64,000 nt of DNA from Micropterus salmoides. Taxonomy: Eukaryota; Chordata; Actinopteri; Centrarchiformes; Centrarchidae. Below the pieces are notes generated by a model. It was not told the origin of the DNA. It did not search any database and saw only the letters and a list, made by a program, of their open reading frames with translations. The translations under genes were made by a program, and so were the position numbers. The DNA lies in the NCBI RefSeq assembly GCF_014851395.1, contig NW_024041484.1, forward strand, positions 3,602,831 through 3,666,830. Reading direction: 5' to 3'. Position 1 is the first letter of the stretch, and each line of letters starts with the position of its first letter. Shown here piece by piece: positions 46,042-59,000 of the stretch.

Positions 46042-48028
46042 TCGGAGGTCATGTTTACGAACAAAGCTGTATAAGGCCATACGCAGAAATCACACACTTT
46101 TTACCAACATTTTCTGCATATGACGAAAATCTGGATGTAAACCAATGTCTGTTTACAGTGTCTAACATCCCCTCCTTTGACACATGGTCGGCACCATGGG
46201 TCAACAAGTAAGAGAGAGATGGCTCGTGAAACAACTGGTAGCCCGTGCAGGCTACACTAGGGAGTTATGTGCAACCTTTCTTTGACCAGGATGAAACTTT
46301 CTGCCAGTAGCTCCAGTCTGCAGCATAGAGACATCATTATCAGAGAAAAGATCATCCCAGGAGGAAAGGTGCATTTGAAAGATGGGGAGACAGGAGACAG
46401 AGCATCAGATTTGGCTGCTGATTCAGCAGTGGCATTTCCCCTGTGGCACTGGATCAAGGTTACCCATGTGAGCCTGACATTTACAAACAGCAAAGCAGAG
46501 TCAGGCAGGAGTAAGGCAGAGGGAAGGTTAACAGGGAGTGATTTGGGGGCAATGGGTTTTCCTGTGGAAGTACTTTAACCACGATTTTGCCAGAGAGTAT
46601 AGAAGTTATGACACTCATTAAAGGAGTCCTCTGATGACAGAATTCTTGGGCAGACTCTTAAAGGCATTGCTGTCTTCTTCAAGACCTGAAGGAAAGTTGA
46701 AGACAATGTCCACGCGAGTATGGAAATCAGCAGCACTCTCACCTTCGTTCTATGAGTTCTATGAATCAGGGGCCAGTGTGTACGTAGAGGAAAGTGTTCC
46801 TTGACTGAAGCGTAGAGGGCATCCATCTGTTGAGTTGGCTGTTGGATGGCTGGATCCCAGTTACTATATGTTTCTCTAGTAGCTCCATTATCGTTGTCCT
46901 CTTCCTCTGAGGAATTGTGTGTGTCAACTTGAGCTGCAGGTGCAGGCGAGCATACTCTTTCCTATAACAGTGTCCTACATCATACTTAACACACTAAATG
47001 TGCCTTTAAGAGGAAATACACCATCAGTAATTTCATACCGAACTGGAATGCTGTCAACGGCAGTTTATCCCACTTTATTAAATATTTTTTTGCAGGTCCT
47101 TTAAGCAGATCTGGAATAGTCCAATTTTTGCCCCTTATTTTCTATCTTCACTCAGCTTAGATATACCTTCATACAATCAAAACAGTTTTATTTGTTATGG
47201 TGGTCCTTTAACAAAAGTTTGAACAAATCCCTTTTTAAAACAGTTCAGGATAGTCAGACCAAATACAAAATGTAATGTTACTTCAAATCTTTTATATTGT
47301 ATGCACAAATAAGTTCCAGTAATTACCTGTGTAACAGCTGACCTCTTCATGCCTGCTGTTAAACAGGGTAACTTCAAAAAACAAACAACTCATATACGTC
47401 AGTGGCCTTTTGTGTTACTTCACACTTTTCTGAAAGAGTTTTAACAAATGTTAAGCGTCTCCTATCAGTATCCCAAAGATCTTTGAAATATTTGTCATAT
47501 CAACAAAAATTCCACATATAGGCCGAAGAACAAAATTTCCACATATAAAGACAATCAAAATGCCCGAACTTGTAATTGCACACCTCCATCTAATAAATAT
47601 ATGAGGAATCTTTTCAAATCTATGTCAAACAGTATGTGGCTAAACTAGAAACGTGTGGACACAAAATTAACTGCAAACAGCAGGTGCAGACAACAAACAC
47701 ATGTGAAAGCAAAGAGAGACCCTGCACAGTTTTGTTTGGGTTTTTGAGTTTCATGGTTATGATATTGAGTTTTGTGATTTCCTGTTTTATTGTGTTAAAT
47801 CTGTCCTCTTTACCTCCACCAGGTATTTAAGTGTGTCTCTTCTTATTATGTGTTGTGAGATTGTACTTGCGCTCCAACCCTGTTCCTTCATTTTCCATTG
47901 TTTCTGGATTTTCTGCCTTTTGAACAGTCTATACATATTTAACAAACTACAACACATGTGTGACGACGGCCTGGCTCCACGCGGATTTTCGAGGTCATTA
48001 TGTTTGATGCCATGCACATTTTCGAGTG
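46042..48028. other. Intergenic; no gene supported
   Basis: Two opposed short frames at 46257-46578 and a minus frame at 46575-46826 have no recognisable domain. Possibly old retroelement DNA. Confidence 0.4.
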
Positions 48029-48306
48029 GCCTTTTATTGTGGCCAGCCTAAGGTCTTTTATTGTGGCCAGCCTAAGGCACACCTGTGCAATACCCATGCT
48101 GTCTGATCAGCATCTTGATATGCCACACCTGTAAAGTGGATGGATTATCTCGGCAAAGGAGAAGTGCTCACTAACACAGATTTTGACAGATTTGTGGACA
48201 ATATTTGAGAGAAATAGGCCTTTTGTGTAAATAGAGGAAGTCTTAGATCTTTGAGTTCAGCTCATGATGAATGGGGACAAAAAAAAAAGTGTTTTGTTCA
48301 GTGTAG
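48029..48306 (+). repeat. Teleost DNA-transposon end with internal 27-base duplication
   Basis: CTTTTATTGTGGCCAGCCTA appears twice in tandem (48031 and 48056). It is followed by GGCACACCTGTGCAATACCC, GATATGCCACACCTGT, GGAGAAGTGCTCACTAACAC and AAGTGTTTTGTTCAGTGTAG, the fixed 3' blocks of a repeat found throughout fish genomes. Confidence 0.65.
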
Positions 48307-48629
48307 TAATACTGTCAAGTACATGTTATGTACAAACTTGGACAATTAGTATCAAGAAATGAATATGTTCGGCCACAGGAACTGGTACCAGCTGGATGTG
48401 AATCAAACTACAACTTTGAACTCCACCCCCAATTTCAAAATCTTCACACAGGATGGGAAAAACAATTCTCAGGATGTAACAACAATCTAGAGCTTGGAAA
48501 AAAGAGTAAAAACAGTATCAGCTCCTTCATGTTGTGCATTACAGTCTGTCAGTGACACCCTCAAAAATCACAAGTGATTGCAGTGTGAATACAGATGTAT
48601 TGCCTTTTTTCTGAGATATTAATTACTAT

Positions 48630-51600
48630 TCATAGTTCCATACTGTGAGCATGCAGTGGAGCTTTCTCCTGGATGAGGCTGACAAACTCGTGTTTCTCCA
48701 GGCAGCCCCGACACTCTTCTCCCCATGAGGCTAAAATGTTCCTCAGCTCCACGACCCTCAGCTTTTTGAGCCCATCACTGCTCAGATCCTTCAGCTGAGG
48801 CTCTGCAGACAACCACAAAATAGAAACAGACTTGTCTGTTTTGTGCACACTAAAATGAATGGTTAGTCTTTGTTGTGCATTTGAACACACATTACCATAT
48901 CTGAGCTGACAGATCTGTGTGTCGCTGCTACTGAGGCGTTGGCAGATCTTCTCAACAGGGACATGGAAGGCCAGAGGTCGAGACACTGATGCTGTGACAC
49001 GGGTGGCTGCATCACTGCTGGCTCCTAGGTAGTAACACTGAGACAGCACATAAAACATACCTTTTTCTATTATCAGCTCAGTATACTGGTTATCACAGTC
49101 ATATTAGTCAAGTCTGCAGCTCACGATGTATGACATGGAAAACCATTCATGGGTGTGGAGAGTCTTTCTCTTTTCTTGTTGCCTCTTATCCAGACTTGAA
49201 ATGACGTTTAAATATCAGTATGATTCAATTAATTTCAATCCCTGGCAAAAACACAATTTCACTAAAGCCAGGCAGCTCACACACCAAAAACTTGGTCTAC
49301 AAGAAGAGGGTAGTAAAAAAAAGGTCGGTTGAGATAGACTGCTGGGTATTGTTCAAGTCCACTGGGTATCTTCCAAAGTTACAGTTTTTAGTACAAAATT
49401 CCCTCTTTGTTCCACCATTGCTTCACTGTGATTTAGCAAGGAAACACTGTCCAGGGGAACACAAAGATTGAAAACAGCATAATCGCTGCTGATATGACAT
49501 GAACAGATAATTATGCCGGAAGGTGCTGGATGCAACCCTGAATAGGTTTTTTTGTAATTTAACTGGATTTAAAGTTTTGAAATGGAGTTTTCCCCCCATA
49601 AAATATCTATAAAATGCTGTTTTGAATTCCTTGTTCCTTGTGTATGCAGTGTGTATTTTTTAAAAATCTAGTTGTGAAACTGTAGGTGTGTGTTATTATC
49701 TGGTACCATGAGTGCCTGTATTGTCTGTGCAGTTTGTAAAACACCCCAGCAGTCCAACTTGCACAAACAAGTGGAAATTTTCTTTGCGTTGTATTCTCAC
49801 CAGCCTTGCCTCCTTCCCTTGGGCGACAGTGCAGGCCTGGATCAGCTCTTCTTCCACCAGGGCAGGAGTGAGTTCTCTGTGGGCTGAGGTCAGACTGCCA
49901 TACAGTCTGTGGAGAAAGCCCACACACACTGCAGACCACATCACTTTTAGTAGAAGTGAGCATCAATTATTTGTGGACATGTGTTATATATTTTAATGAA
50001 TAGGTCCTGACTCGAACCGGCGACCTCGGATATGGGAGACGGATGAGCTAATCAAGGAGGCTGAAACCCATGGGCACTAGTGCGTCTCTTAACGTGTTCG
50101 GGGAGTGAGGTTTACTTACTGCACAGCCATCCGGCTTCGGTTACATAACGCATTGTCTGTTACAATGGACATGTTACAGCAAAATGAGTTTGTGTCTTCA
50201 TTTGTTGATGTGTATGTTGTGTATATTATTCTGACAAATAGTTATGTTTTGTGGCCCACAACACTATGAATTATATAAATATAAATTATAAATAAGAAAA
50301 ATAAACATAAATTAGATCAAATGTGTTGAGAAGCATGACATCTGTTCATTCTAAATAAGTCTTTAAGTCTTTAGTCTTCAATATGTTTTCAGGAACCTTT
50401 CTTGTTTTTCATTTATCAAGTTCAATTATGAGTGAGTTAATTATGAGTTCAAATATGTGTTGTTGTATGTGCTTATTGGCTGACAAATACACTCACTGGC
50501 CAATTTATTGGGTACACCTTTCTAGTTGAACCCCCTTTTGCCTTCAGAACTGCCTTAATTCTTCATGGCATACTTTCAACAAGGTGTTGGAAACATTCCT
50601 TCATATTGACACAATAGCATCGTGCAGTTGCTGCAGATTTGTCGGCTGCACATCCATGATGCAAATCTCCTGTTCCACCACATCCCAAAGTTGTTCTATT
50701 GGATTGAGATCCATGGAGGCCATTGGAGTTCAGTGAACTCATTGTCATGTTGAAGAAACCAGTTTGAGATGATTTGAGCTTTGTGACATGGAGCATTATC
50801 GTGCTGGAAGTAGCCATCAGAAGATCGTACACTGTGCTAATAAAGGGATGGACATGGTCAGCAACAATACTCAGGTAGGCTGTCGTGTTTAAACAATGCT
50901 CAGTTAAGGGGCCCAAGTGTGCCAAGAAAATATCCCCAATACCATTACACTACCACCAGCAGCCTGAACCGTTGATACAAGGCAGGATGGATCCATGCTT
51001 TCCTGTTGCTTATGCCAGATTCTGACCCAACCATCTGAATGTTGCAGCTGAAATTGAGACTCAACAGATCAGGCAATGCTTCTATTGTCCACTTTTGGTG
51101 AGCCTGTGTATCCTTTGCGAATCCTTTCCTTAGCGGACAGGAGTGGCACCCAGTGTGGTCTTCTGCTGCTGTAGCACCATCTGCTTCAAGGTTCGACATA
51201 CCTTGGTTGTAACGAGTTGTTATTTGAGTTACTGTTGCCTTTCTGTCACCTTGAACCAGTCTGCCCATTCTCTTCTGACCTCTGACATCAACAAGGCATT
51301 TTCGTCCACACAACTGCTCACTGGATGTTGTATCTTTTTCAGACCATTCTCTGCAAACCCTAGAGATGGTTGTGCGTGAAAATCCCAGTAGATCAGCAGT
51401 TTCTGAAATACTCAGAGCAGCCTGTCTGGCACCAACAACCATGCCACGTTCAAAGTCATTTAAATCCACTTTCTTCCCCATTCTGATACTCGGTTTGAAC
51501 TTCGGCAAAGTTGTCTTGACTAGTCTACATGCCTAAATTGTTGCCATGTGATTGGCTGACTGGCTATTTGTGTTAACAAGCAATTGAACAGGTGTACCTA

Positions 51601-52044
51601 ATAAAGTGTCAGGTGAGTGTATATAGGCCTGTTTTTGAAGTAATGTGCAGCTTTTTTTTTTTTTTGCACACTGTGGCTAGCTATGACAGACAGAATTGTT
51701 TACATTTCTTTCCTGTAACTTCAGAATACCTTCCACAGTCTTTTCATCTATATTCTGACTCAAATCATTTTAAAATGATAGCCCTCCCAATTTCATCCAC
51801 ACGTGCAGGGCAGATTATGGTGGGAGAACGGTGTTGCCACAGGCATGCATGGCTGATTTTGAGTAAGAAATAAGAGCCTGTAAATGATATCTGTACTTAA
51901 AAAAAGCACAGTGTAGTACTGGTAAACTATAGCGAGACTGTAAACAACTTACTCACACCATGCTGTCTAACCTTCACAGTCGTCTGCCACAGAGAAAGTA
52001 AACCCTCTGAAAAACAGCAGAATGGCGAGGGACAGCACCGACAT
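48630..52044 (-). CDS. cdnf: cdnf, cerebral dopamine neurotrophic factor (171 aa, 4 exons)
   Basis: Secreted/ER-resident protein of the MANF/CDNF family with trophic and ER-stress-protective activity. Exons on the minus strand: 51972-52044, 49801-49928, 48896-49037, 48630-48802; 516 nt including the stop. Signal peptide MSVLSLAILLFFRGFTFSVA. The saposin-like N-domain carries six of the eight family cysteines (ADDCEVCVGFLHRLYGSL, LIQACTVAQGKEARLCYYLG, VEKICQRL, TQICQLRYG). The SAP-like C-domain (LKDLSSDGLKKLRVVELRNI) has the CRGC redox-type motif. It ends in SMEL, an ER-retention-like tail comparable to KTEL of CDNF. Position head-to-head with hspa14 supports CDNF rather than MANF. An intron Tc1-like element lies at 50488-51621. 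Confidence 0.93.
49994..50075 (-). repeat. tRNA-like SINE remnant
   Basis: The minus strand shows TTAGCTCATC, GGTCGCCGGTTCGAGTC: A- and B-box-like segments of a tRNA-related SINE. The acceptor and T stems do not pair, so it is not a functional tRNA. Lies in cdnf intron 1. Confidence 0.45.
50488..51621 (-). mobile_element. Tc1/mariner-like transposon (degenerate) in cdnf intron 1
   Basis: Ends TACACTCACTGGCCAATTTA (50488) and, inverted, TACACTCACCTGACACTTTA (51621), both continuing into TTRGGTACACCT. TA dinucleotides flank it as expected for the superfamily. About 1.13 kb. Confidence 0.85.
50945..51508 (-). pseudogene. Tc1-like transposase, N-terminal part
   Basis: MGKKVDLNDFERGMVVGARQ, then LSISETADLLGFSRTTISRV with CREW is the paired-type helix-turn-helix of Tc1-like transposases. 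The frame then degenerates. The C-terminal half lies at about 50563-50925 in broken frames (ICCC... TTLGC, LDPNRTTLG-like blocks). Not functional as sequenced. Confidence 0.75.
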
Positions 52045-53073
52045 GGTAGCTTTTGTCGTTATTATTAGCTGGGTGTCCCAGCCACCGACTTCAGTCCTTC
52101 AGTCCAGCTCTGACAGCCCGAGACAGACAGGTGTTATGCCGAGTTTTGCCTGCCTGCCGAGAATTGCATGCACCTCCAAATACTGCTATTAAACGCTATA
52201 ATATGTGGGGTTTATCAATAGTGATAAATGATTCGAAGTATTTATTTTATTAACGTTTAGAGTCTTTAATATTTTAATACACTTAGAAGTACCATTCCTT
52301 CACATTCAGTAAATTTAGCCTATGTGGTGGTAACGCCGTTTGATCAATGAGCACATCAAAATATCTGAAAAGGACCTAAGGAGGTGGATGCATAATTCGG
52401 AAAATCAAATTTTGTAGGCTACCTGCCGAGATTTGCATCCACCTCTTTTCTCAGCATAAATGACACCCGCGAGGTGCATGCAATTCTCGGCAGGCAGGCA
52501 GAATTCGGCACAACACCTGGACGTACGTCACCGCAGAGCTAAAGATCCACTAGGCTTAAACTTTAATGAAGCGATCTAAAATATACGTACAGATTATACC
52601 AACAGTAAAAAAGAAAAAATGTGACTCAGACATCCGTGCAAACGGACTAACCAAATAATATAACACACACACTTTCCCAGTACTTTTGATACATTTACCC
52701 GAAAATACTCCCTTTTCCTTAAGTAAGATTTAGATTTTTTTGTGAATATTTTTTAACATTGTGCATTCAAGTAAAAGCTCCAAATTAATACTTATTTCAC
52801 CACTGGAATTTGGCAGGTGAGTAGACGTTACTAAGAAACCTACTTATGCCTTCCGAGCGCTTCGAGACATGTATCCTGTATCGTAACATGTTTTTGGTGT
52901 TTACCTGTATCATTATTATATGCTATAATAATAAAATGAAATAATTATGTTTACTTATGCGTTACGTTTACGCTTTTGTTCTGAAAACCTTGAACCGGAA
53001 GTTGCTCCTACCGGCGGAACACGGTCCGCATGCGCGTGGCCCAACCGGTCCTTTGAGCTGGGATCTGTCTGCA
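52045..53073. promoter_or_regulatory. Shared cdnf/hspa14 head-to-head promoter interval
   Basis: 1029 bases separate two divergent start codons. The foldback element (52128-52519) and a repeat fragment (52690-52805) occupy much of it. The part next to hspa14 (52990-53060) is GC-rich with CCGGAAG (ETS-like, 52995-53001) and GCATGCGC (53028-53035), common in housekeeping promoters. Human CDNF and HSPA14 are also divergent neighbours. Confidence 0.6.
52128..52519. mobile_element. Foldback/MITE element in the cdnf-hspa14 promoter interval
   Basis: Arms 52128-52176 and 52471-52519 are 49-base inverted repeats with 46 matches (outer end CAGGTGTT; inner end GAATTGCATGCACCTC). Further inverted copies of GAGGTGGATGCA lie inside (52381-52392, 52433-52446). 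No coding frame. It starts only 84 bases upstream of the cdnf start codon. Confidence 0.75.
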
Positions 53074-56000
53074 ATGGCTGCGATTGGAGTTCACTTCGGA
53101 TATACATGCGCTTGTGTGGCGATATTTAAGGTGCGTTGCGTTCAGTTTCTCTGTACCTGCCTTTCACACACTGTCCCTTTTCCTCTGCTCGATAAGATAG
53201 TGACCGGGTTGAGCTCAAGTCAAAAACCCCACTGAGATGTTGCTGGTTGTTCAGCTGCCAGTAAACTGTACGTACAAAAACTAACGTTTCTAAATCATTT
53301 CATGTGGGATAAGTTAACGTTAGCTCCGCAACGGTCCGTGAATCATCCGTTCCATCAATTATCTCATTCAACCCGGAAAGCAAAAAAATCCGGGTCAGAA
53401 CTCAGTTTTTCGGTTTCTGTAGGCGTTAAAAAGTAAGCTGACTGTTTTTTTTCTTGTTTTCGTCTTGACCAGGGCAATCTACAAGAAGAGCTAGAAAACA
53501 AAAAAAACCCAAAGTCTTATTTTTGTTTCGTGGTTCCCAGCCTTACGCATGCGCAGCCTGATGCAGCATGGCGCGTGCACGTACCACTCGGGAGCACGCT
53601 GATTCAAATAGAAAGTTTGTTAAGCATTTTTGAAACTGAAAATGAGCATCCAAAAGGCAGCACCGTGATCAGATCCACACTAGAGGGAATTATGTGTGTC
53701 ACGCCCGTCCAGCTCATGTGACTCCCCTTAGATTAATAAATCCACATTCCCTCACACAAGAATAAATTTGGTAAAACAAAAAGGTTCCACCATTTATCTC
53801 TGTATATTCCATGAGTCCACAACACAGTAAAAAAAATGGCATTGAAGGGACACATATTTCTTTATTGTACAGTTAACAAACAAATACAATAGAATTGTAA
53901 TTATTTAGAGCAGACCTGGATTAAACACAATATTTTAGGAATATAAGCAAATATGTCACACACCTGGAACCCCAGCAGCACTCCCTACATGACACCCAGG
54001 GGCAGAATCTTCCTCTTCCTCCACGAACACATTTAGACTGGATGGGCAAAATGTTTGGATTTATTTCCTGTCAATTAACTGTTTTTTTTTATGTATTGTC
54101 CAGCTCTACCTACAGGAACAAAAAATAAATGTGTGTTTGTGTGTTCAGGATGGGCGGGCTGATGTGGTGGCTAATGATGCAGGAGACAGAGTGACTCCAG
54201 CTGTTGTGGCCTACAGAGACACTGAGCAGGTACAACATTATGTATTTCTTCTCTTCAAGTCAGTGTTCACCAAGGGCCGCATGAACTGAGGGATGTTTCA
54301 TAAAGATGGATCAGGACAGCAGGGCTTATTGTGAAAAGGCCTATCTTGAATTAACCCGTGAACAGAACCAGGATCAGTCTGTTTCATAGAGCTGGTTTGG
54401 AGCTGTTGTGAGCAGTGGCAGTCATCCTGTCCTGTGGGCTCTCTGTGTGTGTGTATCTGAGCCCCGCCCTCGGTCAAACAGACACACAGACATACAGCTC
54501 TTTATACAACCTGCTCTCTACATTTGTATTGAGTCCCAACCTCACTCCCTGCATGCTGAACATTGAGAGAGATTATTTTTGTATGAGTCTACAGTGGTGT
54601 GAAAAAGTGTTTTCCCCCTTCCTGATTTGTTATTTTTCTGCATGTTTGCAACACTAATATATTTCAAATCATCAAACAAACTGAAATATTAGACAAAGAT
54701 AACACATGTAATCACAAAGTGCAGTTTTTAAATGAAAGTTTTATTATTAAATGGGAAAAAAATCCAAACCTACATGGCCCTGTGTGAAAAAGTGATTGCC
54801 CCCTCCCCTCTGTTAAAACATAACTCAACTGTGTTTTTTTACATCCAGCCACACCCTGGCCTGATTACTGCCACACCTATTCTCAATCAAGAAATCACTT
54901 AAATAGGACCTGCCTGACAAAGTGAAGTAGACCAAAAGATCCTCAGAAGCTAGACATCATGCTGCGATCCAGAGAAATTCAGGAACAAATGAGAAACATA
55001 GTAATTGAGATTTATCACTCTGGAAAAGGTCATAAAGCCATTTCTAAAGCTTTGGGATGCCAGTGAACCACAGTGAGAGCCATTATTCACAAATGGTGAA
55101 AACATGGAACAGTGGTGAACCTTCCCAGGAGCGCAGCGACAACTCGTCCAAGAGGTCACACAAAACCCCACAACAACATTCAGAGAACTGCAGGCTTCAC
55201 TTGCCTCCGTTAAGGTCAGTGTTCATGACTCCACCATAATAAAGGGATTGGGCAAAAATGGACTGCATGGCAGAGTTCCAAGATGAAAACCGCTGCTTTC
55301 CTGAAAGACATGCTATGGTACATGCTATGGTAAATGGAACCATGAATTCTGCTGTCTACCAAAAAGTCCTGAAGGAGAATGTCCGGCCATCTGTTGGTGA
55401 CCTCAAGCTGAAGCGCACTTGGGTTCTACAGCAGGACAATGATCCACAACACACCAGCAATCCACCTCTGAATGGCTTAAGAAAAACAATGGAGACTTTG
55501 GAGTGGCCTAATCAAAGTCCTGACCTGAATCCGATCAAGATGTTGTGGCATGACCTTAAAAAAAGCAGTTAAGGCTCAAACCCTCCAGTGTGGCTGAAAT
55601 ACAACAATTCTGCAAAATTCCTCCACAGCCTGTAAAAGAATCATTGCCAGTTATCGCAAACGCTTGATTGCAGTTATTGCTGCTAAGGGTGGCCCAACCA
55701 GTTATTAGGCTATCTAATGTTTGATGAAACATTTTAGTGTGACAAATGGGCATAAATCATCAAAACAAAGTGGAAGGATGCAAACACGTTTTCACACCAT
55801 TGTATTTTGTAGGGCTGGGTGATATGGACCAAAAATCATATCCTGGTATTTTTGGGCTGAATTTTCTGTGAAGTGTGCTAAAAGTTCAGAGCCAAATTTG
55901 AGATGTAGGATCACACATCTGAACTTTTAAATCCGAAATATGTCCAAATAACTAGATTCTTTGTAGCCATACATGGTCACACAGCACTACCTACTCTGAT

Positions 56001-59000
56001 CACAGGATCTGTGAACTGTACTGATTTTCTGGCCATTTATATGTAGGCACTTGAATTGCTCTGTGCACAGTTCTGTTAAACCTCCCTAGATGGAGCCAGG
56101 TTGTTGCATTATTGAAAGCTGTGTGATGCATCTGTAAAGCCTCTACAACTGTAGCTATAGAGTGACTAATATGTTGGCATTTGTGCTTTTAGCTGTTTTA
56201 TTTTCTGTCTGACTATTGACTGATTTTTATGTTCTGCAGATTGTAGGTATTGCAGCAAAGCAAGGACGGGTCCGCAACGCCGCCAACACAGTTGTTAAAG
56301 TGAAACAAGTGCTGGGGAGAAGGTGACATTGCACTGTCTTGTTTGCAAATCTTAAAGCTACTGGAGACTCAGTTGTTGGCTTGTTTGAATGTTAAAATCT
56401 AAATATGTCAGTAGGGAGAAATGTACTTCCTTACAGAATCATTGGTAGCCGGACTCTTGACTTGAATGCTTGACAAGGCGGTCATTCAAGGACCTGTAAT
56501 CAAACAAGAGGACACCTGCACATTTCAGCCTTGCAGTATTTAACTGAATGAGTTGTTCAGAGTGACTTATAGATTTTATCTTTGTCTCTCAACGGGCAGC
56601 TTTGGTGATCCAGAGACACAAATTCACAAAACAGAGACCAAGTGCCAGGTGAGTTTAACAGATCCACCCCAGAGTTTTTTTTAATCTCAAAATGTCTAAA
56701 ATGATTGCTTTGCTAAATAGATTTTGTTTCCTTCATTAACATTAATTTTTGTCATGCTGTTCATATAGTTCTACAGCTTAGAAGCTTGTTTCTTAGATGT
56801 AGTTTTGAAAATACTTGTTGAACCCAAGACAATTTGCTGTCATGGTAAAGCAGCGACTCCTCAGTCTGAGCTGTGATTGCTGTGTTCAGGTGGTCAACAG
56901 AGGAGACAAGCCTTATTATGAGATCACAGCAGGAGATCACCCAGAGTACGTTGCTCCAGAGGACGTTGCAAAACTCATCTTCCACAAAATGAAAGGTATT
57001 TTGTGGAAAACTCTTTGTCACACACACACACACACTTACATCCCTCATAAATGAGCAGCAAGTTGATTGATCATTCCGATTTTCACAGAAACGGCTCAGT
57101 CAGCTTTGGGCTCTGATGTCACCGACGCAGTCATTACTGTCCCGTTTGAGTTTGCACATGCTCAGAAACGTGCTCTGAAGTAGGCCACATCACTACCCAT
57201 AACAATGGTGATATTTTGTGAGATGGTTTCCATATGTTCCTTTTAATACAGTCCACAACTCTGTTTGTTCTGTGCAGGCAGGCAGCTGAAGCTGCAGGGT
57301 TTCATGTGCTGAGGCTGATCCACGAGCCTGCTGCTGCTCTGTTGGCCTATAACATCGGACAGGACTGTTCTTCTGGAAAGAGGTACAGCACTGATTCTGC
57401 ATGATGAAGATTGCTTAAACACATTTCTTAGAATTATGCCTCCTTTTCTCAAAACTTTAAACACAAATCCATAACCATCTACTCAGTTCCCCAAACATCC
57501 TATTTTCAGGTCACCAATGAAGCTCTCCACTTAAAACCATTCAATGTTGCTGAAAAACCCTCAGACAAAGCACACAAGCCCTCAAAAACACACTCACAAC
57601 AACGCAGTCTGACACGCTGAAGAGATACAATACCAGGAAAAACTGTTTAAAAGTAATGTCTGGAGTTCTCCCCCTCAAATCTTTTCACATGAACACAACA
57701 AATGTATACTGTACATTTGCACAGTTTTTATTCCTTGAATGTACTGCGCAACACAGCAAACAAAAATCATTCTGCCCCACGTCTTTGGTGTGAGACCATA
57801 GACAGTATATTACTGGACGAAGCCACTCCGCTGATTTGAATGGAGAGCAGTGAAGCCAGTTTTGGACCAATAAAATACTACTACAGGGCTACTTCCTGTT
57901 GGCACCAGCGTCTACTGCGCATGATCGCGCAGCATAACCGTGGTTTAATGACGTAGAACAAAGGCAGACACACCGTAATTCTGGTAGCTGCACCAACAAA
58001 ACGTTTCATGGTTCAGTGTGTTTGTCTGACTTGGATCGTCACTGATTAATCAGCCCACCTACGAGGATCACCTGTCAAACACCAACGCAGCGTCACTGAT
58101 GGCCTAATAAGTTTTTTTTAGATTGCTGAGAGTTAAGAATCTAAGCAATACGGTTACATCTCTCATGTGCGACCGGGTGTCACAGGGTTTTGACATCATT
58201 TTTGGGCCTACATGGATCCCTCCATGAAGGCTTTGGTTGGCTTCCATGTCCGATCTCTGTCTTACCCCCTTGTGTGAGACAGGCCAGAGAATCTCTTCCT
58301 CCACTTTCTCCTTCTCTCCCTACTCCCTTCTCCACCCCTCCTCCTCCCAACTAGGGCTGTGCGATATGACAAAAAACAACGGCACAGCAAGTAACTAATG
58401 GGAAAGAGCAGCCAAGCAACACAGCTCTCCTGCTGCTACAGCTAACATCACAACAACAGCATGTCTTGGCGAACTAGAAAGTAAGCTGTTTATTCGTGGG
58501 CAGGTCATTTAACGTTTCCTGACTAACACACACATCATGACTGGCATTGCTGGATAGTGTTGTGTGGCTTGTCCATTACATTAAATGCTAATTTCACAAC
58601 AAAATAAACGATAGAGCATAATTGTAAACAATAGATAAAGTCATATCTCACAGCCCTACTCCCAACTCCTTCTCCACTTCCTCCACTTTCTCCTCCTTCA
58701 CCTGTTTGTTCTCTCCGTACTTTATTGAACAATATTGAATGTTAGTGCTTTCTTAATGCCCACATAGTGTAGGCAATGAGAAATGAAGGGATCTGTGTAT
58801 GTGTGAGTTTTACAGTGACAGTTCAACAAATCTGAATCATGTGTCAAAACAGGGAGTGTTTATAGTTTAGGGAAATGGCTGTGCTTTCTGATAAATGGCA
58901 TTATGGTTTAGAATTTTTTCTTTAAAAGGCTGGTTATAGTGTTTAAGCAGTCGAAACTGTAATAAAACTAAACTAAATCAAGTTGTATATATTTCCACCT

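Noticed and set aside
46257..46826. Opposed frames of 78-103 codons
   Set aside because: No domain, splice context or repeat match that I can defend.
49994..50075. Possible minus-strand tRNA
   Set aside because: T-arm and acceptor stems do not pair; treated as SINE remnant.
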